Below, piece by piece: positions 1 to 6,394 of a DNA stretch of 8,006 nucleotides. The notes beneath the pieces were generated by a model. It ran no database searches and had not been told where the DNA came from. It saw nothing but the letters and a program-made list of their open reading frames with translations. The translations under genes were made by a program, and so were the position numbers. The stretch comes from Actinomycetota bacterium (GTDB lineage: Bacteria > Actinomycetota > UBA4738 > HRBIN12): contig SIRV01000245.1 in assembly GCA_004366195.1 (NCBI GenBank), positions 1 to 8,006 of the forward strand, given 5' to 3'. Position 1 is the first letter of the stretch, and each line of letters opens with the position of its first letter.

Positions 1-593
1 CCGGCGCCCTCCTCGCAGCGGCGGGGCTGCGGCCCCGGACCGGCGTCCTCCTGCTCGTCTCGGCCGCGATCCTCGCCGGCCTGCCGTCCGTCGGGGCCGA
101 TCTCGGAGGCAGCCTCACGCTCGCCGCCGCCGCCGCGCTGTGGATCGGCCTCCCCCGCTGGGGGCTCCGCCCGCGGACCTGGGTGCTCGTGGCGACGGCC
201 ATGGCTCTCGACGCCGCTTCCGTCACGATCGCCGGGCGGGTCCTGGACGGCGGTCCCACCCATCTCTCGCGCCTCGCCTCCGAGGACGGCGTGCTCGTCG
301 CCTTCGTCGTTCGCCTCCTCGCCAACGTCCGCACCACCTCGGCCACGCCGGCGGCCTGGCTCATGCTGGTCGGCCTCGGGGTCTGGGCCGTCCTCGCGCT
401 GCGCCCGCCCGCCGTCCTCCGTCCCGCGCTGGAGGCCGACCCGCGCTGGCGGCTGGCCGTGCTCGCCCTGGCGATCTGCGGGCTCCTCGGATGGGCCGTG
501 AACGACACCTACGGCCTGGCGGGCGGCGCGTTCACCTTCGCCAGCGCGGCGCTCCTCGCTCCGGCGCTCGCGCCGGAGCGGATCACGCGATGA
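1..593 (+). CDS. C-terminal part of an integral membrane protein (5' end outside window)
   Basis: The reading frame is open from the left edge (first full codon at base 3) to a TGA at 591-593, giving 196 visible residues, so the true start lies upstream. The chain is rich in Leu, Ala and Val, with several hydrophobic stretches that look like membrane helices: the first roughly 30 residues, a segment around LTLAAAAALWIGL, another around AAWLMLVGLGVWAVLAL, and a final pair around LAVLALAICGLLGWAV and FTFASAALLAPAL. Between them is a soluble stretch containing VLDGGPTHLSRLASEDG. The motif LLGWAVNDTYGLAGG resembles, from memory, the NDSG-containing last helices of large conserved actinobacterial membrane proteins of unknown function; no database comparison was made. 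No catalytic residues can be assigned, so the function is unknown. The last codons overlap the end of the convergent metalloprotease gene by 11 bases. An internal ATG at 201 is not a credible start because the frame continues unbroken upstream with the same composition. Confidence 0.8.
   Translation, partial: GALLAAAGLRPRTGVLLLVSAAILAGLPSVGADLGGSLTLAAAAALWIGLPRWGLRPRTWVLVATAMALDAASVTIAGRVLDGGPTHLSRLASEDGVLVAFVVRLLANVRTTSATPAAWLMLVGLGVWAVLALRPPAVLRPALEADPRWRLAVLALAICGLLGWAVNDTYGLAGGAFTFASAALLAPALAPERITR
557..580. terminator. Perfect 10-bp GC hairpin at a convergent gene junction, possible bidirectional terminator
   Basis: CGCTCCGGCG (557-566) is followed by loop CTCG and the exact reverse complement CGCCGGAGCG (571-580). 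On the minus strand it begins 2 nt after the TGA of the metalloprotease gene, the normal place for a terminator. On the plus strand it lies inside the last codons of the membrane-protein gene, ending 10 nt before its stop. Neither side has a T-run, so this is not a canonical intrinsic terminator. High-GC bacteria often use hairpins without a U-tract, and an mRNA-stabilising stem is an alternative. Confidence 0.4.
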
Positions 594-2340
594 GCTCGGC
601 CCGGTATCGGAACCGCAGGTCGTCGTCGCGCGGGTAGGCGGCGCAGGAGAACCGCCAGGTCGGATCCCGCCAGCACCCCCCGTCGCGTCGCACGCTCGCG
701 TTCGTCATCACCAGCACGACGCGCTCGACGGTGCCGGGCCCGAAGCGGACGGTGGCGCCCGCATCCCCCCGCCGGTTCACGGCGAGGGGGGCGAAGCGGA
801 CCCTGCCGTCGCGGCGGACGAGCACCAGGGAGGCCTCGGTGCCGGCTCGCAGCGGGGGCCCGTCGAGCGAGAGCGCGAGCCGTGCGGTGCTCGCGACGCC
901 CCGGCCCGGCACGAACGCGACATAGGCGTTCGTCAGGTGGTCGAGGATCTCGGAGCCGACCGCGCCCGCGTCGCGAACCGTGATCCGGATCCGCGCGTCC
1001 TCGGGAGGTATGGGGTACGCCCTCCCCTCCTCGTAGAGCGCGGCGGGCACCGCGTTGTACATGCCGAAGTCGGCGAACACCCATCGGAAGCGACCGTCGT
1101 AGGAGGAGATCGCGCCCGCGTACGCCTGCAGGCTGTAGGCGTCGGACCCCTTCGGGCTCGCGTCCGCGCGCTTCCACGCACGCCGCACGATGTCGGGATC
1201 GGCGGTCTCCGAGAGGAACCGGGGCCAGATCCACGAGCCGTACACGGCGAACCCCCGGTTCAGGTCGAGGGGGATACGCGGCCGGCCGAGCGGCCCGTAC
1301 GGCAGGTACTGCCGGTTGTCGTCGATACGGTCGTAGACCTCGTCCTCCATCCAGGCGGCGGTGGACTCCATGAACCACGCGTCCTCGGCGGCGTCGTACG
1401 CGAACTGGACCGCGTGGAAGAACTCGTGCGCCATGGTGACCCGGAGGCCGCGGACGCCGTTCGACGGCGGCGGGAACTCCGCGTAGTCGTCGTCCACCAC
1501 GCAGTAGGCGGAGAAGTCGTAGTAGCCGTACCCGCTGCCAGCCTCGGCGTTGGGGTCGTCCGTGGTGCAGTAGCCGTAGAGCCCGTCGTCGCCCAGGTTC
1601 GCGAGGTACACGTCGATCCGTCCGTCCCCACCGTTGTTCACCGAGGTCTCGTCGGACTTCGGCGCCCGGTACCGGTGGGCGACGACCTCCGCCGCCCAGA
1701 CCTCCTCGAGGGTCTCGCTCGCCCGGTCGACGAAGTCGGGCGCGCCGTTCGCGGGATCGACGTCGGTAGGATCGGGGGCGTCGTCGGTCGAAGCGACGTA
1801 GTGGATGCACCCGTGCTCGGTGCACACCGGCGCCTCCTCGGCGACCGCGTACCCGTCGCCCATGGGGTCCGCGTTGCCGTCCGTCGGGCGAGCGAGGATG
1901 GTTCGGGCCGCCGCGCGCTGCCCCGGCGTGAGCTGGCCGAGCCGCAGGACGAGGTCCCGCAGGATCAGGGTCGCCGCGCGCGGATCCGGCCGCACGACGT
2001 CGCCGTACCGCGCCCGCACGTCGGCGAGATCGAACAGCGACCGCGCCCGCTCGAGGGCGTAGGCCGCCTCGTCGATCCGGCCGGAGCCGAGCGCACGGGT
2101 GAGCGCGTCCTCGCCGACCTCCACGGGCGCCGGCGCCGGCTTGCCGGGCGGGCCCTCCAGCCGGGCCTCGGCGGACCTCCGGCGCTCCAGCGCGAGGCCG
2201 GACGGCGCCCCGACGGTGAGCGCGACGAGGACGGCGACCACCGCGGTGGCGGTGGCGGCCGCAAGGACGCGACGAGGACCCACACCTCCGTATCGGCTAC
2301 GCCGGATCCTCGCCTTGAGCCAGCCACGGAGCCGCCCCAC
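583..2340 (-). CDS. Exported putative zinc metalloprotease (HEFFH zincin, MXAN_6640-like)
   Basis: From the GTG at 2340 the product is 585 residues. It has a basic N-terminus (RLRGWLKARIRRSR), then a hydrophobic segment at about 26-50 (VLAAATATAVVAVLVALTVG), so it is exported or membrane-anchored. The key motif is MAHEFFHAVQ, with H305, E306 and H309 forming the HExxH zinc site. WFMESTAAWMEDE follows, and its E325 is a plausible third ligand or structural Glu as in gluzincin-like enzymes. Just before the active site are NGGDGRIDVYLANLG and a YGYC segment, a layout I associate with the MXAN_6640 family of putative metalloproteases. Cysteines at about 173/178, 258/280 and 556/566 could form disulfides, fitting an extracytoplasmic location. 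The substrate is unknown. The start was chosen because GTG 2340 follows an AGGGGGG run at about 9 nt. The longer frame from ATG 2430 leaves only 14 bp to the divergent gene and would swallow a candidate promoter. The 3' end overlaps the convergent membrane-protein gene by 11 bases. Confidence 0.82.
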   Translation of the reverse strand: MGRLRGWLKARIRRSRYGGVGPRRVLAAATATAVVAVLVALTVGAPSGLALERRRSAEARLEGPPGKPAPAPVEVGEDALTRALGSGRIDEAAYALERARSLFDLADVRARYGDVVRPDPRAATLILRDLVLRLGQLTPGQRAAARTILARPTDGNADPMGDGYAVAEEAPVCTEHGCIHYVASTDDAPDPTDVDPANGAPDFVDRASETLEEVWAAEVVAHRYRAPKSDETSVNNGGDGRIDVYLANLGDDGLYGYCTTDDPNAEAGSGYGYYDFSAYCVVDDDYAEFPPPSNGVRGLRVTMAHEFFHAVQFAYDAAEDAWFMESTAAWMEDEVYDRIDDNRQYLPYGPLGRPRIPLDLNRGFAVYGSWIWPRFLSETADPDIVRRAWKRADASPKGSDAYSLQAYAGAISSYDGRFRWVFADFGMYNAVPAALYEEGRAYPIPPEDARIRITVRDAGAVGSEILDHLTNAYVAFVPGRGVASTARLALSLDGPPLRAGTEASLVLVRRDGRVRFAPLAVNRRGDAGATVRFGPGTVERVVLVMTNASVRRDGGCWRDPTWRFSCAAYPRDDDLRFRYRAELIA

Positions 2341-2444
2341 GGAACCCACCCCCCTCGCCCTAACGACGCCCCATACTACCTCTGCACGTTCCTCCCCTCG
2401 GGAACCCCCATCCCGGCCCGCCCCCTGCATAGCATGTCGGGCGG
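2341..2444. promoter_or_regulatory. Divergent intergenic region between two exported-hydrolase genes
   Basis: This 104-bp gap holds the 5' signals of both flanking genes. On the minus strand, TAGTAT (2378 down to 2373) is a reasonable -10 box, followed by a leader of roughly 25 nt with an AGGGGGG ribosome-binding sequence before GTG 2340. I see no good -35 partner. On the plus strand, TAGCAT (2430-2435) lies 9 nt before ATG 2445 and no strong Shine-Dalgarno sequence precedes that ATG, so transcription could start at or next to the ATG (leaderless mRNA). The region is visibly less GC-rich around 2361-2390 than its surroundings, as expected of promoter DNA. Both assignments are inference from consensus matching. 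Confidence 0.35.
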
Positions 2445-3524
2445 ATGTGGCACCTACGGAAGGTCGGCGCCGGCGCGCGGGGACGGGACCGTCTCGTGGC
2501 GGTCGTCCTCGCCTGCGTGACCCTCGTTCCCGATGGATCCCTCGGCGCGGTCGCGGATGGCCCTGCCGCGAGCGATGCGCCGACGGCTGGACACGGGCTC
2601 GCCCCGACCCGCTCGGTTCCGCGCATCCGCATCGCCGCCGCGGGGGACATCGCCTGCCCGGCTCCTCCCGGAACGGGCTCCCGATGTCGGTACGACGACA
2701 CCGCCGACCTCATCGTTGGGCGCGGCTTCGACCGGGTCCTCCTGCTCGGCGACAACCAATACGACCGGGGGACGCTGCGCGAGTACCGCACCTACCTCGA
2801 CCCGACCTGGGGGCGGGCCTTCCGACGCCTCGCACCCTCGCCGGGGAACCACGAGTACGCGCAGGATCCCACGTCGAGCCCCCGCGGCTACCTCCGGTAC
2901 TTCGGCCCGCGGGCGCGGGGGCCCGACGGCCGCCCCTACTACAGCTTCGACCTCGGCGCCTGCCCCGACGCGCCGTGCTGGCACGTGATCTCGCTCTCCT
3001 CGATGCTCTGCTTCGCCCCCGGCGGGTGCGACGCGCCGGACGATCCCTCGGACCCAGGCCCCGGCGAGCGGATGTACGCGTGGCTCCTCGCGGACCTGGC
3101 GGCGCACCCGAACGACCGGTACCGGTGCACCCTGGCCTTCTGGCACCATCCCCGGTTCTCGTTCTCGACCGGCAGCGGGGGCACGTCGGCCGTCGCACCG
3201 CTCTGGCGCGCCCTGTACCGAGCCCGCGGCGACGTCGTGCTGAACGGGCACTCCCACAACTACCAGCGCTGGCGGCCGATGGACCCCGGGGGACGCGTCG
3301 ACCGTGCGCGGGGGATCCGGCAGTTCATCGTCGGTACCGGCGGCGCGAGCCGCTACGCGCTCGCGCCCGGACCCCGTCCGCGGGCGCTGGCGGCGGCCCA
3401 GGACGACGCCTTCGGGGTGCTCGCGCTCACCCTGCGCGCCCGCGGCTTCACGTGGCGGTGGATCGGCGCGGAGGGCGAGCCCCGGTTCCGGGACGCGAAG
3501 CGGTCCGTCGTGCCCTGCGTCTGA
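2445..3524 (+). CDS. Exported calcineurin-like metallophosphoesterase
   Basis: The 359-residue product carries the full motif set of the metallophosphoesterase superfamily (Pfam Metallophos, purple acid phosphatase-like): AAGDIA (D68), LLGDNQYD (D103, N104), SPGNHEY (N135, H136), FWHHPRFS (H234, H235) and GHSHNYQR (H269, H271). These residues form the dinuclear metal site that hydrolyses phosphomono- or diesters; the substrate cannot be read from sequence. The N-terminus has a basic start (HLRKVGAGARGRDR) and a hydrophobic core LVAVVLACVTLV at 17-28. A likely signal peptidase I site is AVA before D38, giving a secreted enzyme; VLAC ending at C24 is a possible but weak lipobox. A Pro/Ala-rich linker (38-60) leads into the catalytic domain. 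Paired cysteines (for example C71/C81, C173/C178, C189/C195) suit an extracytoplasmic fold. It is divergent from the metalloprotease gene and converges on the oxidoreductase gene with 15 bp between stops. ATG 2445 is the only start that leaves the signal peptide intact. Confidence 0.88.
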   Translation: MWHLRKVGAGARGRDRLVAVVLACVTLVPDGSLGAVADGPAASDAPTAGHGLAPTRSVPRIRIAAAGDIACPAPPGTGSRCRYDDTADLIVGRGFDRVLLLGDNQYDRGTLREYRTYLDPTWGRAFRRLAPSPGNHEYAQDPTSSPRGYLRYFGPRARGPDGRPYYSFDLGACPDAPCWHVISLSSMLCFAPGGCDAPDDPSDPGPGERMYAWLLADLAAHPNDRYRCTLAFWHHPRFSFSTGSGGTSAVAPLWRALYRARGDVVLNGHSHNYQRWRPMDPGGRVDRARGIRQFIVGTGGASRYALAPGPRPRALAAAQDDAFGVLALTLRARGFTWRWIGAEGEPRFRDAKRSVVPCV

Positions 3525-3539
3525 GGCCGAGCGCCGCGC

Positions 3540-4487
3540 TCAGCCGAGCCCGGCCGCCGAGCGGTAGGCCTCCTCGACCACCTCGACGACGACGCGTCCG
3601 TCCTCGCCGTTCGGGCGGGGCTCGCGCCCCTCGACGATCGCCTCGAGGAACTCCGCCATCTGCGCCGAGTACATCGACTGGGGCGCGTGCTCCTCGCCCC
3701 AGGGCTCGTCGTCGGGGAAGATCCGACCGTAGCCGCCGGTGCCGTACAGCTCGGTCTCGGCCTCCGGACCGCCGGCGTGGGGCTGCCACCAGCCGGACTC
3801 GACGATCGAGGTCGTCCCATCCGACCACGTGACGAGGAGCACCGCGTCGTCGTCCACGTCGTAGTCGTCCCGGTACCGCGTCCCGATCGAGGCGCACACC
3901 CGGACCGGCTCGGGGTCCCCCAGCACGAACCGTGCGGTGTCGATGGCGTGCACGCCCATGTCGATGAGGGCGCCGCCCCCGGCGAGGGCCGGGTCCGTGA
4001 ACCACCCCGAGGGGCCCCAGTTCACGTGCACCCCGTACCCGCGGGTCTTCACGATCCGCCCGTAGCGGCCGGCCGCCACGGCCTCACGGGCGGCGCGGAC
4101 CGCGGGGTGGAAGCGCCAGCAGTGCGCGACCATGAGGGCGCGTCCGGCCTCACGCGCCGCGGCGATCATCGCGTCGCACTCGGCCACCGTCGTCGCCATC
4201 GGCTTCTCCACGAGCACGTGCTTGCCGGCGCGCAGGCACGCCACCGCCTGCTCGGCGTGGAGGGCGTTCGGCGTGCCGATGACGACGGCGTCGACGCCCT
4301 CGTCCTCGGCGAGCTCGCGCCAGTCCGTCGTGGTCCGCGGGATCCCGAACCGCTCGGCGAGCTCCCGCAGCGAGGGCTCCCGCCAGTTCGTGGCGGCCAC
4401 CAGCTCCCCCTGGGGATGGTCGAGCACCGCCCGTGCGTGGAAGCGCTGGATCCATCCCGAGCCGAACAGCGCCACCCGCACCGTCAC
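3540..4487 (-). CDS. Gfo/Idh/MocA-family NAD(P)-dependent oxidoreductase
   Basis: The 315-residue product begins with a Rossmann dinucleotide-binding strand and loop, VRVALFGSGWIQRFHA (G9, S10, G11). It continues with VVIGTPNALHAEQA (about 69-81) and the family signature HVLVEKPMA (E94, K95, P96); K95 is the expected catalytic lysine. The C-terminal alpha/beta domain contains GGALIDMGVHAIDTARF, with D176 and H180 matching the conserved Asp and His of inositol dehydrogenase-type enzymes. Members oxidise or reduce sugars, inositols, amino-sugars or their derivatives with NAD(P). The exact substrate is unknown, but its place as last gene of a sugar-uptake operon suggests it acts on the imported compound. 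The start GTG 4487 has AGGGG 8 nt upstream. GTG 4496 (318 aa) would instead overlap the permease stop as GTGA and is the main alternative. The open frame continues far upstream through the permease gene, but the Rossmann N-terminus fixes the real start here. The length is typical or slightly short for the family (usually 320-390). Confidence 0.9.
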   Translation of the reverse strand: MTVRVALFGSGWIQRFHARAVLDHPQGELVAATNWREPSLRELAERFGIPRTTTDWRELAEDEGVDAVVIGTPNALHAEQAVACLRAGKHVLVEKPMATTVAECDAMIAAAREAGRALMVAHCWRFHPAVRAAREAVAAGRYGRIVKTRGYGVHVNWGPSGWFTDPALAGGGALIDMGVHAIDTARFVLGDPEPVRVCASIGTRYRDDYDVDDDAVLLVTWSDGTTSIVESGWWQPHAGGPEAETELYGTGGYGRIFPDDEPWGEEHAPQSMYSAQMAEFLEAIVEGREPRPNGEDGRVVVEVVEEAYRSAAGLG

Positions 4488-4492
4488 CCCGC

Positions 4493-5386
4493 TCACCCCT
4501 TCACACCCGTGAGCGTCACGCCCTCGACGAAGACCCGCTGAGCGAGGAAGAACAGGACGATGACCGGCAGCATGAAGAGCACCGAGGCCGCCATCATGAG
4601 GTTCCAGTCCACCTGCGTCATGGTGCGGAACTGGGCGAGCCCGATCGAGAGCGTCCAGAGGTTCGGGTCGCCGCCGACGAAGAGCAGCGGTGCGAACAGG
4701 TCGTTCCAGGAGTACAGGAACTGGAACAGCGCGACCGCGGCGATCGCCGGCTTGGCGAGGGGCACGACGACCCGGGTCATGATCTGCAGCTCGCTCGCCC
4801 CGTCGACCCGGGCGGCGTCGGTCAGCTCCTCGGGGATCGTGAGGAAGAACTGGCGGAGGAGGAAGATGGAGAAGGCGTCTCCGAAGAACATCGGCACGAT
4901 GAGCGGCTTCAGGGAGGGGATCCACCCGAAGCGGACGAAGATGATGTACAGCGGCACCACGGTCACCTGGAACGGCAGCATCAGGGTGGAGAGCACGACG
5001 ACGAACGCCGCCTGCCGTCCCCGCCACCGCAGGCGCGAGAGGGCGTAGGCGACCGGGACGCAGGACACGACGACCCCCACGGTGGCTCCCACGGCGACCT
5101 GCACCGTGTTCCACGTGTAGCGGACGAGATCGATAGCCCGGAACACCTCCAGGAAGTTGCTCCAGCGGAAGGGCCGGGGCCAGATCGCGGCGCTGAGCGC
5201 CTGCCGGTCCGTCATGAGCGCCGTCAGCACCACGAAGACGAACGGCATGAGGAACATCGCGGACAGCGCGACGAGGACGGTGTGGTTCGCGACCGCCTGG
5301 AGGAACCGGCGTCGCCGCACGCCGGGCGGGAGCGGCCGCGGCACGACGCCCGCGGCGACCCCGCCGGTCGGGAGCTCCCGCGCCAC
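4493..5386 (-). CDS. Carbohydrate ABC transporter permease, MalG-like (CUT1)
   Basis: The 297-residue inner-membrane protein has six predicted hydrophobic segments, starting with HTVLVALSAMFLMPFVFVVL (about 35-54). The second is around VQVAVGATVGVVVSCVPVAYAL (about 95-116), and the last, around VLFMLPVIVLFFLAQ, ends just before the C-terminus. The ABC-permease EAA loop that docks the ATPase is clear at about 187-210: EELTDAARVDGASELQIMTR, then VVVPL. The C-terminal QRVFVEGVTLTGVKG closely follows the consensus end of MalG/AraQ-type subunits (RYFVKGLTAGAVKG-like). It pairs with the MalF-like subunit just upstream to form the channel for an imported sugar or glycoside. GTG 5386 is the first conventional start, 11 nt after the stop of the upstream permease gene, with a weak GGGG 5 nt before it. 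An in-frame ATA at 5401 sits 9 nt after a strong GGAGG and overlaps the upstream TAG stop (ATAG); it would add five residues. The ATP-binding subunit is not encoded here. Confidence 0.9.
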   Translation of the reverse strand: MARELPTGGVAAGVVPRPLPPGVRRRRFLQAVANHTVLVALSAMFLMPFVFVVLTALMTDRQALSAAIWPRPFRWSNFLEVFRAIDLVRYTWNTVQVAVGATVGVVVSCVPVAYALSRLRWRGRQAAFVVVLSTLMLPFQVTVVPLYIIFVRFGWIPSLKPLIVPMFFGDAFSIFLLRQFFLTIPEELTDAARVDGASELQIMTRVVVPLAKPAIAAVALFQFLYSWNDLFAPLLFVGGDPNLWTLSIGLAQFRTMTQVDWNLMMAASVLFMLPVIVLFFLAQRVFVEGVTLTGVKG

Positions 5387-5397
5387 GGTGACCCCGG

Positions 5398-6282
5398 CTA
5401 TCGCAACGCACCTCCGTAGTGCACCCACCGCGCCGAGGTGCGGAAGATCAGCGCGGTGCAGGCCATGGTGATGAGGAACAGGACCCACGCCATCGCGGAG
5501 GCGTACCCCATGCGGAAGTACGTGAACCCCTGCTGGTACAGGTACACGGAGTAGAAGAGCATCGAGCCCTGCGGGTAGCCGAGGGCCTGGGTCGCCACGC
5601 GGTTGCCGGAGGTCGCCACGCTCGCCACGTAGGCCTGGGTGAAGTACTGGAACCCCGAGATGACCCCCATCACGAGGTTGAAGAAGATCACCGGGGAGAT
5701 CATCGGTAGCGTGACGAAGCGGAAGCGCTGCCACGGGCCGGCGCCCTCGATCTCGGCCGCCTCGTACAGCTGCCGCGGGACGTCGAGCAGACCCGCGAGG
5801 AAGATGATCATCGCGTCCCCGACCCCCCACAGGCCGAGCAGCACGAGCCCCCACTTCGCGGAGCCCGGAGAGTAGAACCAGAGCGGCGGGTGCTCCATGC
5901 CGAGCGCCCCGAGGAGCTGGTTCACCGGTCCGATCCTCGGGTTGAGGACGAAGACGAAGGCCACCGCCGCCGCGACCGGGGGCGCCATCGTCGGCAGGAA
6001 GAAGATCGTGCGGTAGACCTTCGCCCCGCGCCGCGGCCAGGTGAGCACCGTCGCCGTCACCACGCCGAAGACGATGCGGAGCGACACCCCGACCCCGACC
6101 ATCCACAGGGTGTTCCGGACCGACTGCCAGAAGTTCGGGTCCTGGGTGAACATGAACCGGTAGTTCTCCAACCCCACGAAGACCGGCTCCGACAGCAGGT
6201 CGTACCGGGTGAAGGAGAAGTAGAGGCTGGAGACCATCGGATACACGATGAACACGGAGAACCCGACGACCCACGGCGACAT
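5398..6282 (-). CDS. Carbohydrate ABC transporter permease, MalF/UgpA-like (CUT1)
   Basis: From ATG 6282 the product is 294 residues; from ATA 6381 it would be 327. It shows the typical first helix SPWVVGFSVFIVYPMVSSLYFSFT, the phrase FVGLENYRFMF, then SVRNTLWMVGVGVSLRIVFG and YRTIFFLPTMAPPVAAAVAF. A textbook EAA loop lies at 173-197: YEAAEIEGAGPWQRFRFVTL followed by PMISP, with E174, A175, A176 and G180. These identify the first channel subunit of a CUT1 sugar importer. ATG 6282 has no ribosome-binding sequence and would start the protein right at the first helix. The same frame is open upstream and encodes a basic cytoplasmic tail (RRAAREG, RRRAARRYLTALAF), as usual for this family, back to an ATA preceded by GAGGAGGG. 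I give the conventional start here but think the longer form is more likely. It is expressed with the upstream binding-protein gene and the downstream MalG-like gene. Confidence 0.88.
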   Translation of the reverse strand: MSPWVVGFSVFIVYPMVSSLYFSFTRYDLLSEPVFVGLENYRFMFTQDPNFWQSVRNTLWMVGVGVSLRIVFGVVTATVLTWPRRGAKVYRTIFFLPTMAPPVAAAVAFVFVLNPRIGPVNQLLGALGMEHPPLWFYSPGSAKWGLVLLGLWGVGDAMIIFLAGLLDVPRQLYEAAEIEGAGPWQRFRFVTLPMISPVIFFNLVMGVISGFQYFTQAYVASVATSGNRVATQALGYPQGSMLFYSVYLYQQGFTYFRMGYASAMAWVLFLITMACTALIFRTSARWVHYGGALR

Positions 6283-6321
6283 GAAGGCGAGGGCCGTCAG
6301 GTAGCGACGCGCGGCCCGCCG

Positions 6322-6346
6322 CCGGGAGGGGCGTGGCCCCTCCCGG
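6322..6346 (-). other. Perfect 11-bp GC stem-loop between the binding-protein and permease genes
   Basis: CCGGGAGGGGC (6322-6332) and its exact reverse complement GCCCCTCCCGG (6336-6346) flank a 3-nt loop. In the operon mRNA the structure lies about 50 nt after the binding-protein stop and about 40 nt before ATG 6282. It is either in a short leader or within the first codons of the permease if translation starts at the ATA. There is no T-run, so full termination is unlikely. By position it could stabilise or attenuate the transcript so that more binding protein than permease is made, as the REP hairpins between malE and malF do in Escherichia coli. That role is inference. Confidence 0.45.
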
Positions 6347-6378
6347 GCGGCTCGGCGGACGAGCTCGGTCGCGGCGGC

Positions 6379-6392
6379 TATGGTCCCTCCTC
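6379..6392 (-). promoter_or_regulatory. Ribosome-binding site followed by a candidate ATA start of the MalF-like gene
   Basis: Two bases after the TGA of the binding-protein gene, the minus strand reads GAGGAGGG (6392-6385), then ACC and ATA (6381-6379), in frame with the permease. The GGAGG-to-codon spacing of 4 nt is the same as for the binding-protein ATG at 7726. No ATG, GTG or TTG in this frame occurs between here and ATG 6282. The site decides the start: either ATA is used for initiation, or the base is a variant or error of ATG. Confidence 0.5.
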
Positions 6393-6394
6393 GA

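Noticed and set aside
2445..2519. Possible lipoprotein signal (VLAC) in the phosphoesterase
   Set aside because: Charged residues lie too close before it and the hydrophobic core is short. The AVA site further on is an equal or better cleavage candidate, so I did not call it a lipoprotein.
937..2520. A 527-codon open frame on the plus strand, antisense to the metalloprotease gene
   Set aside because: Its translation is dominated by Val, Arg, Gly and Asp with no domain or hydrophobic pattern. It mirrors codons of a gene with a clear HExxH motif, which is the usual antisense shadow in very GC-rich DNA.
3521..3543. Small inverted repeat between the convergent phosphoesterase and oxidoreductase stops (GAGCG, CCG, CGCTC, with outer CTGAG and CTCAG)
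   Set aside because: The inner stem is only 5 bp, the outer arms do not stack on it, and there is no T-run. It is too weak to call a terminator, though its placement is suitable.
2099..3832. A 577-codon plus-strand frame spanning the intergenic region and the phosphoesterase gene
   Set aside because: It is an Arg/Pro-rich low-complexity translation crossing two real gene boundaries, and it conflicts with the well-supported phosphoesterase frame.
4488..5411. Upstream extension of the oxidoreductase frame to form a 623-residue protein
   Set aside because: The extension is an Arg/Gly/Pro-rich reading of the MalG-like permease gene in the wrong frame. The Rossmann N-terminus marks the true start near 4487.
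4433..5419. A 328-codon plus-strand frame rich in Glu, His, Arg and Asp
   Set aside because: It is antisense to the permease gene, its charged composition is just the complement of hydrophobic codons, and no family is recognisable.
5402..6274. Upstream extension of the MalG-like frame to a 593-residue protein, suggesting a fused permease
   Set aside because: The extra part is a wrong-frame reading of the MalF-like gene, which is itself complete with an EAA loop in another frame.
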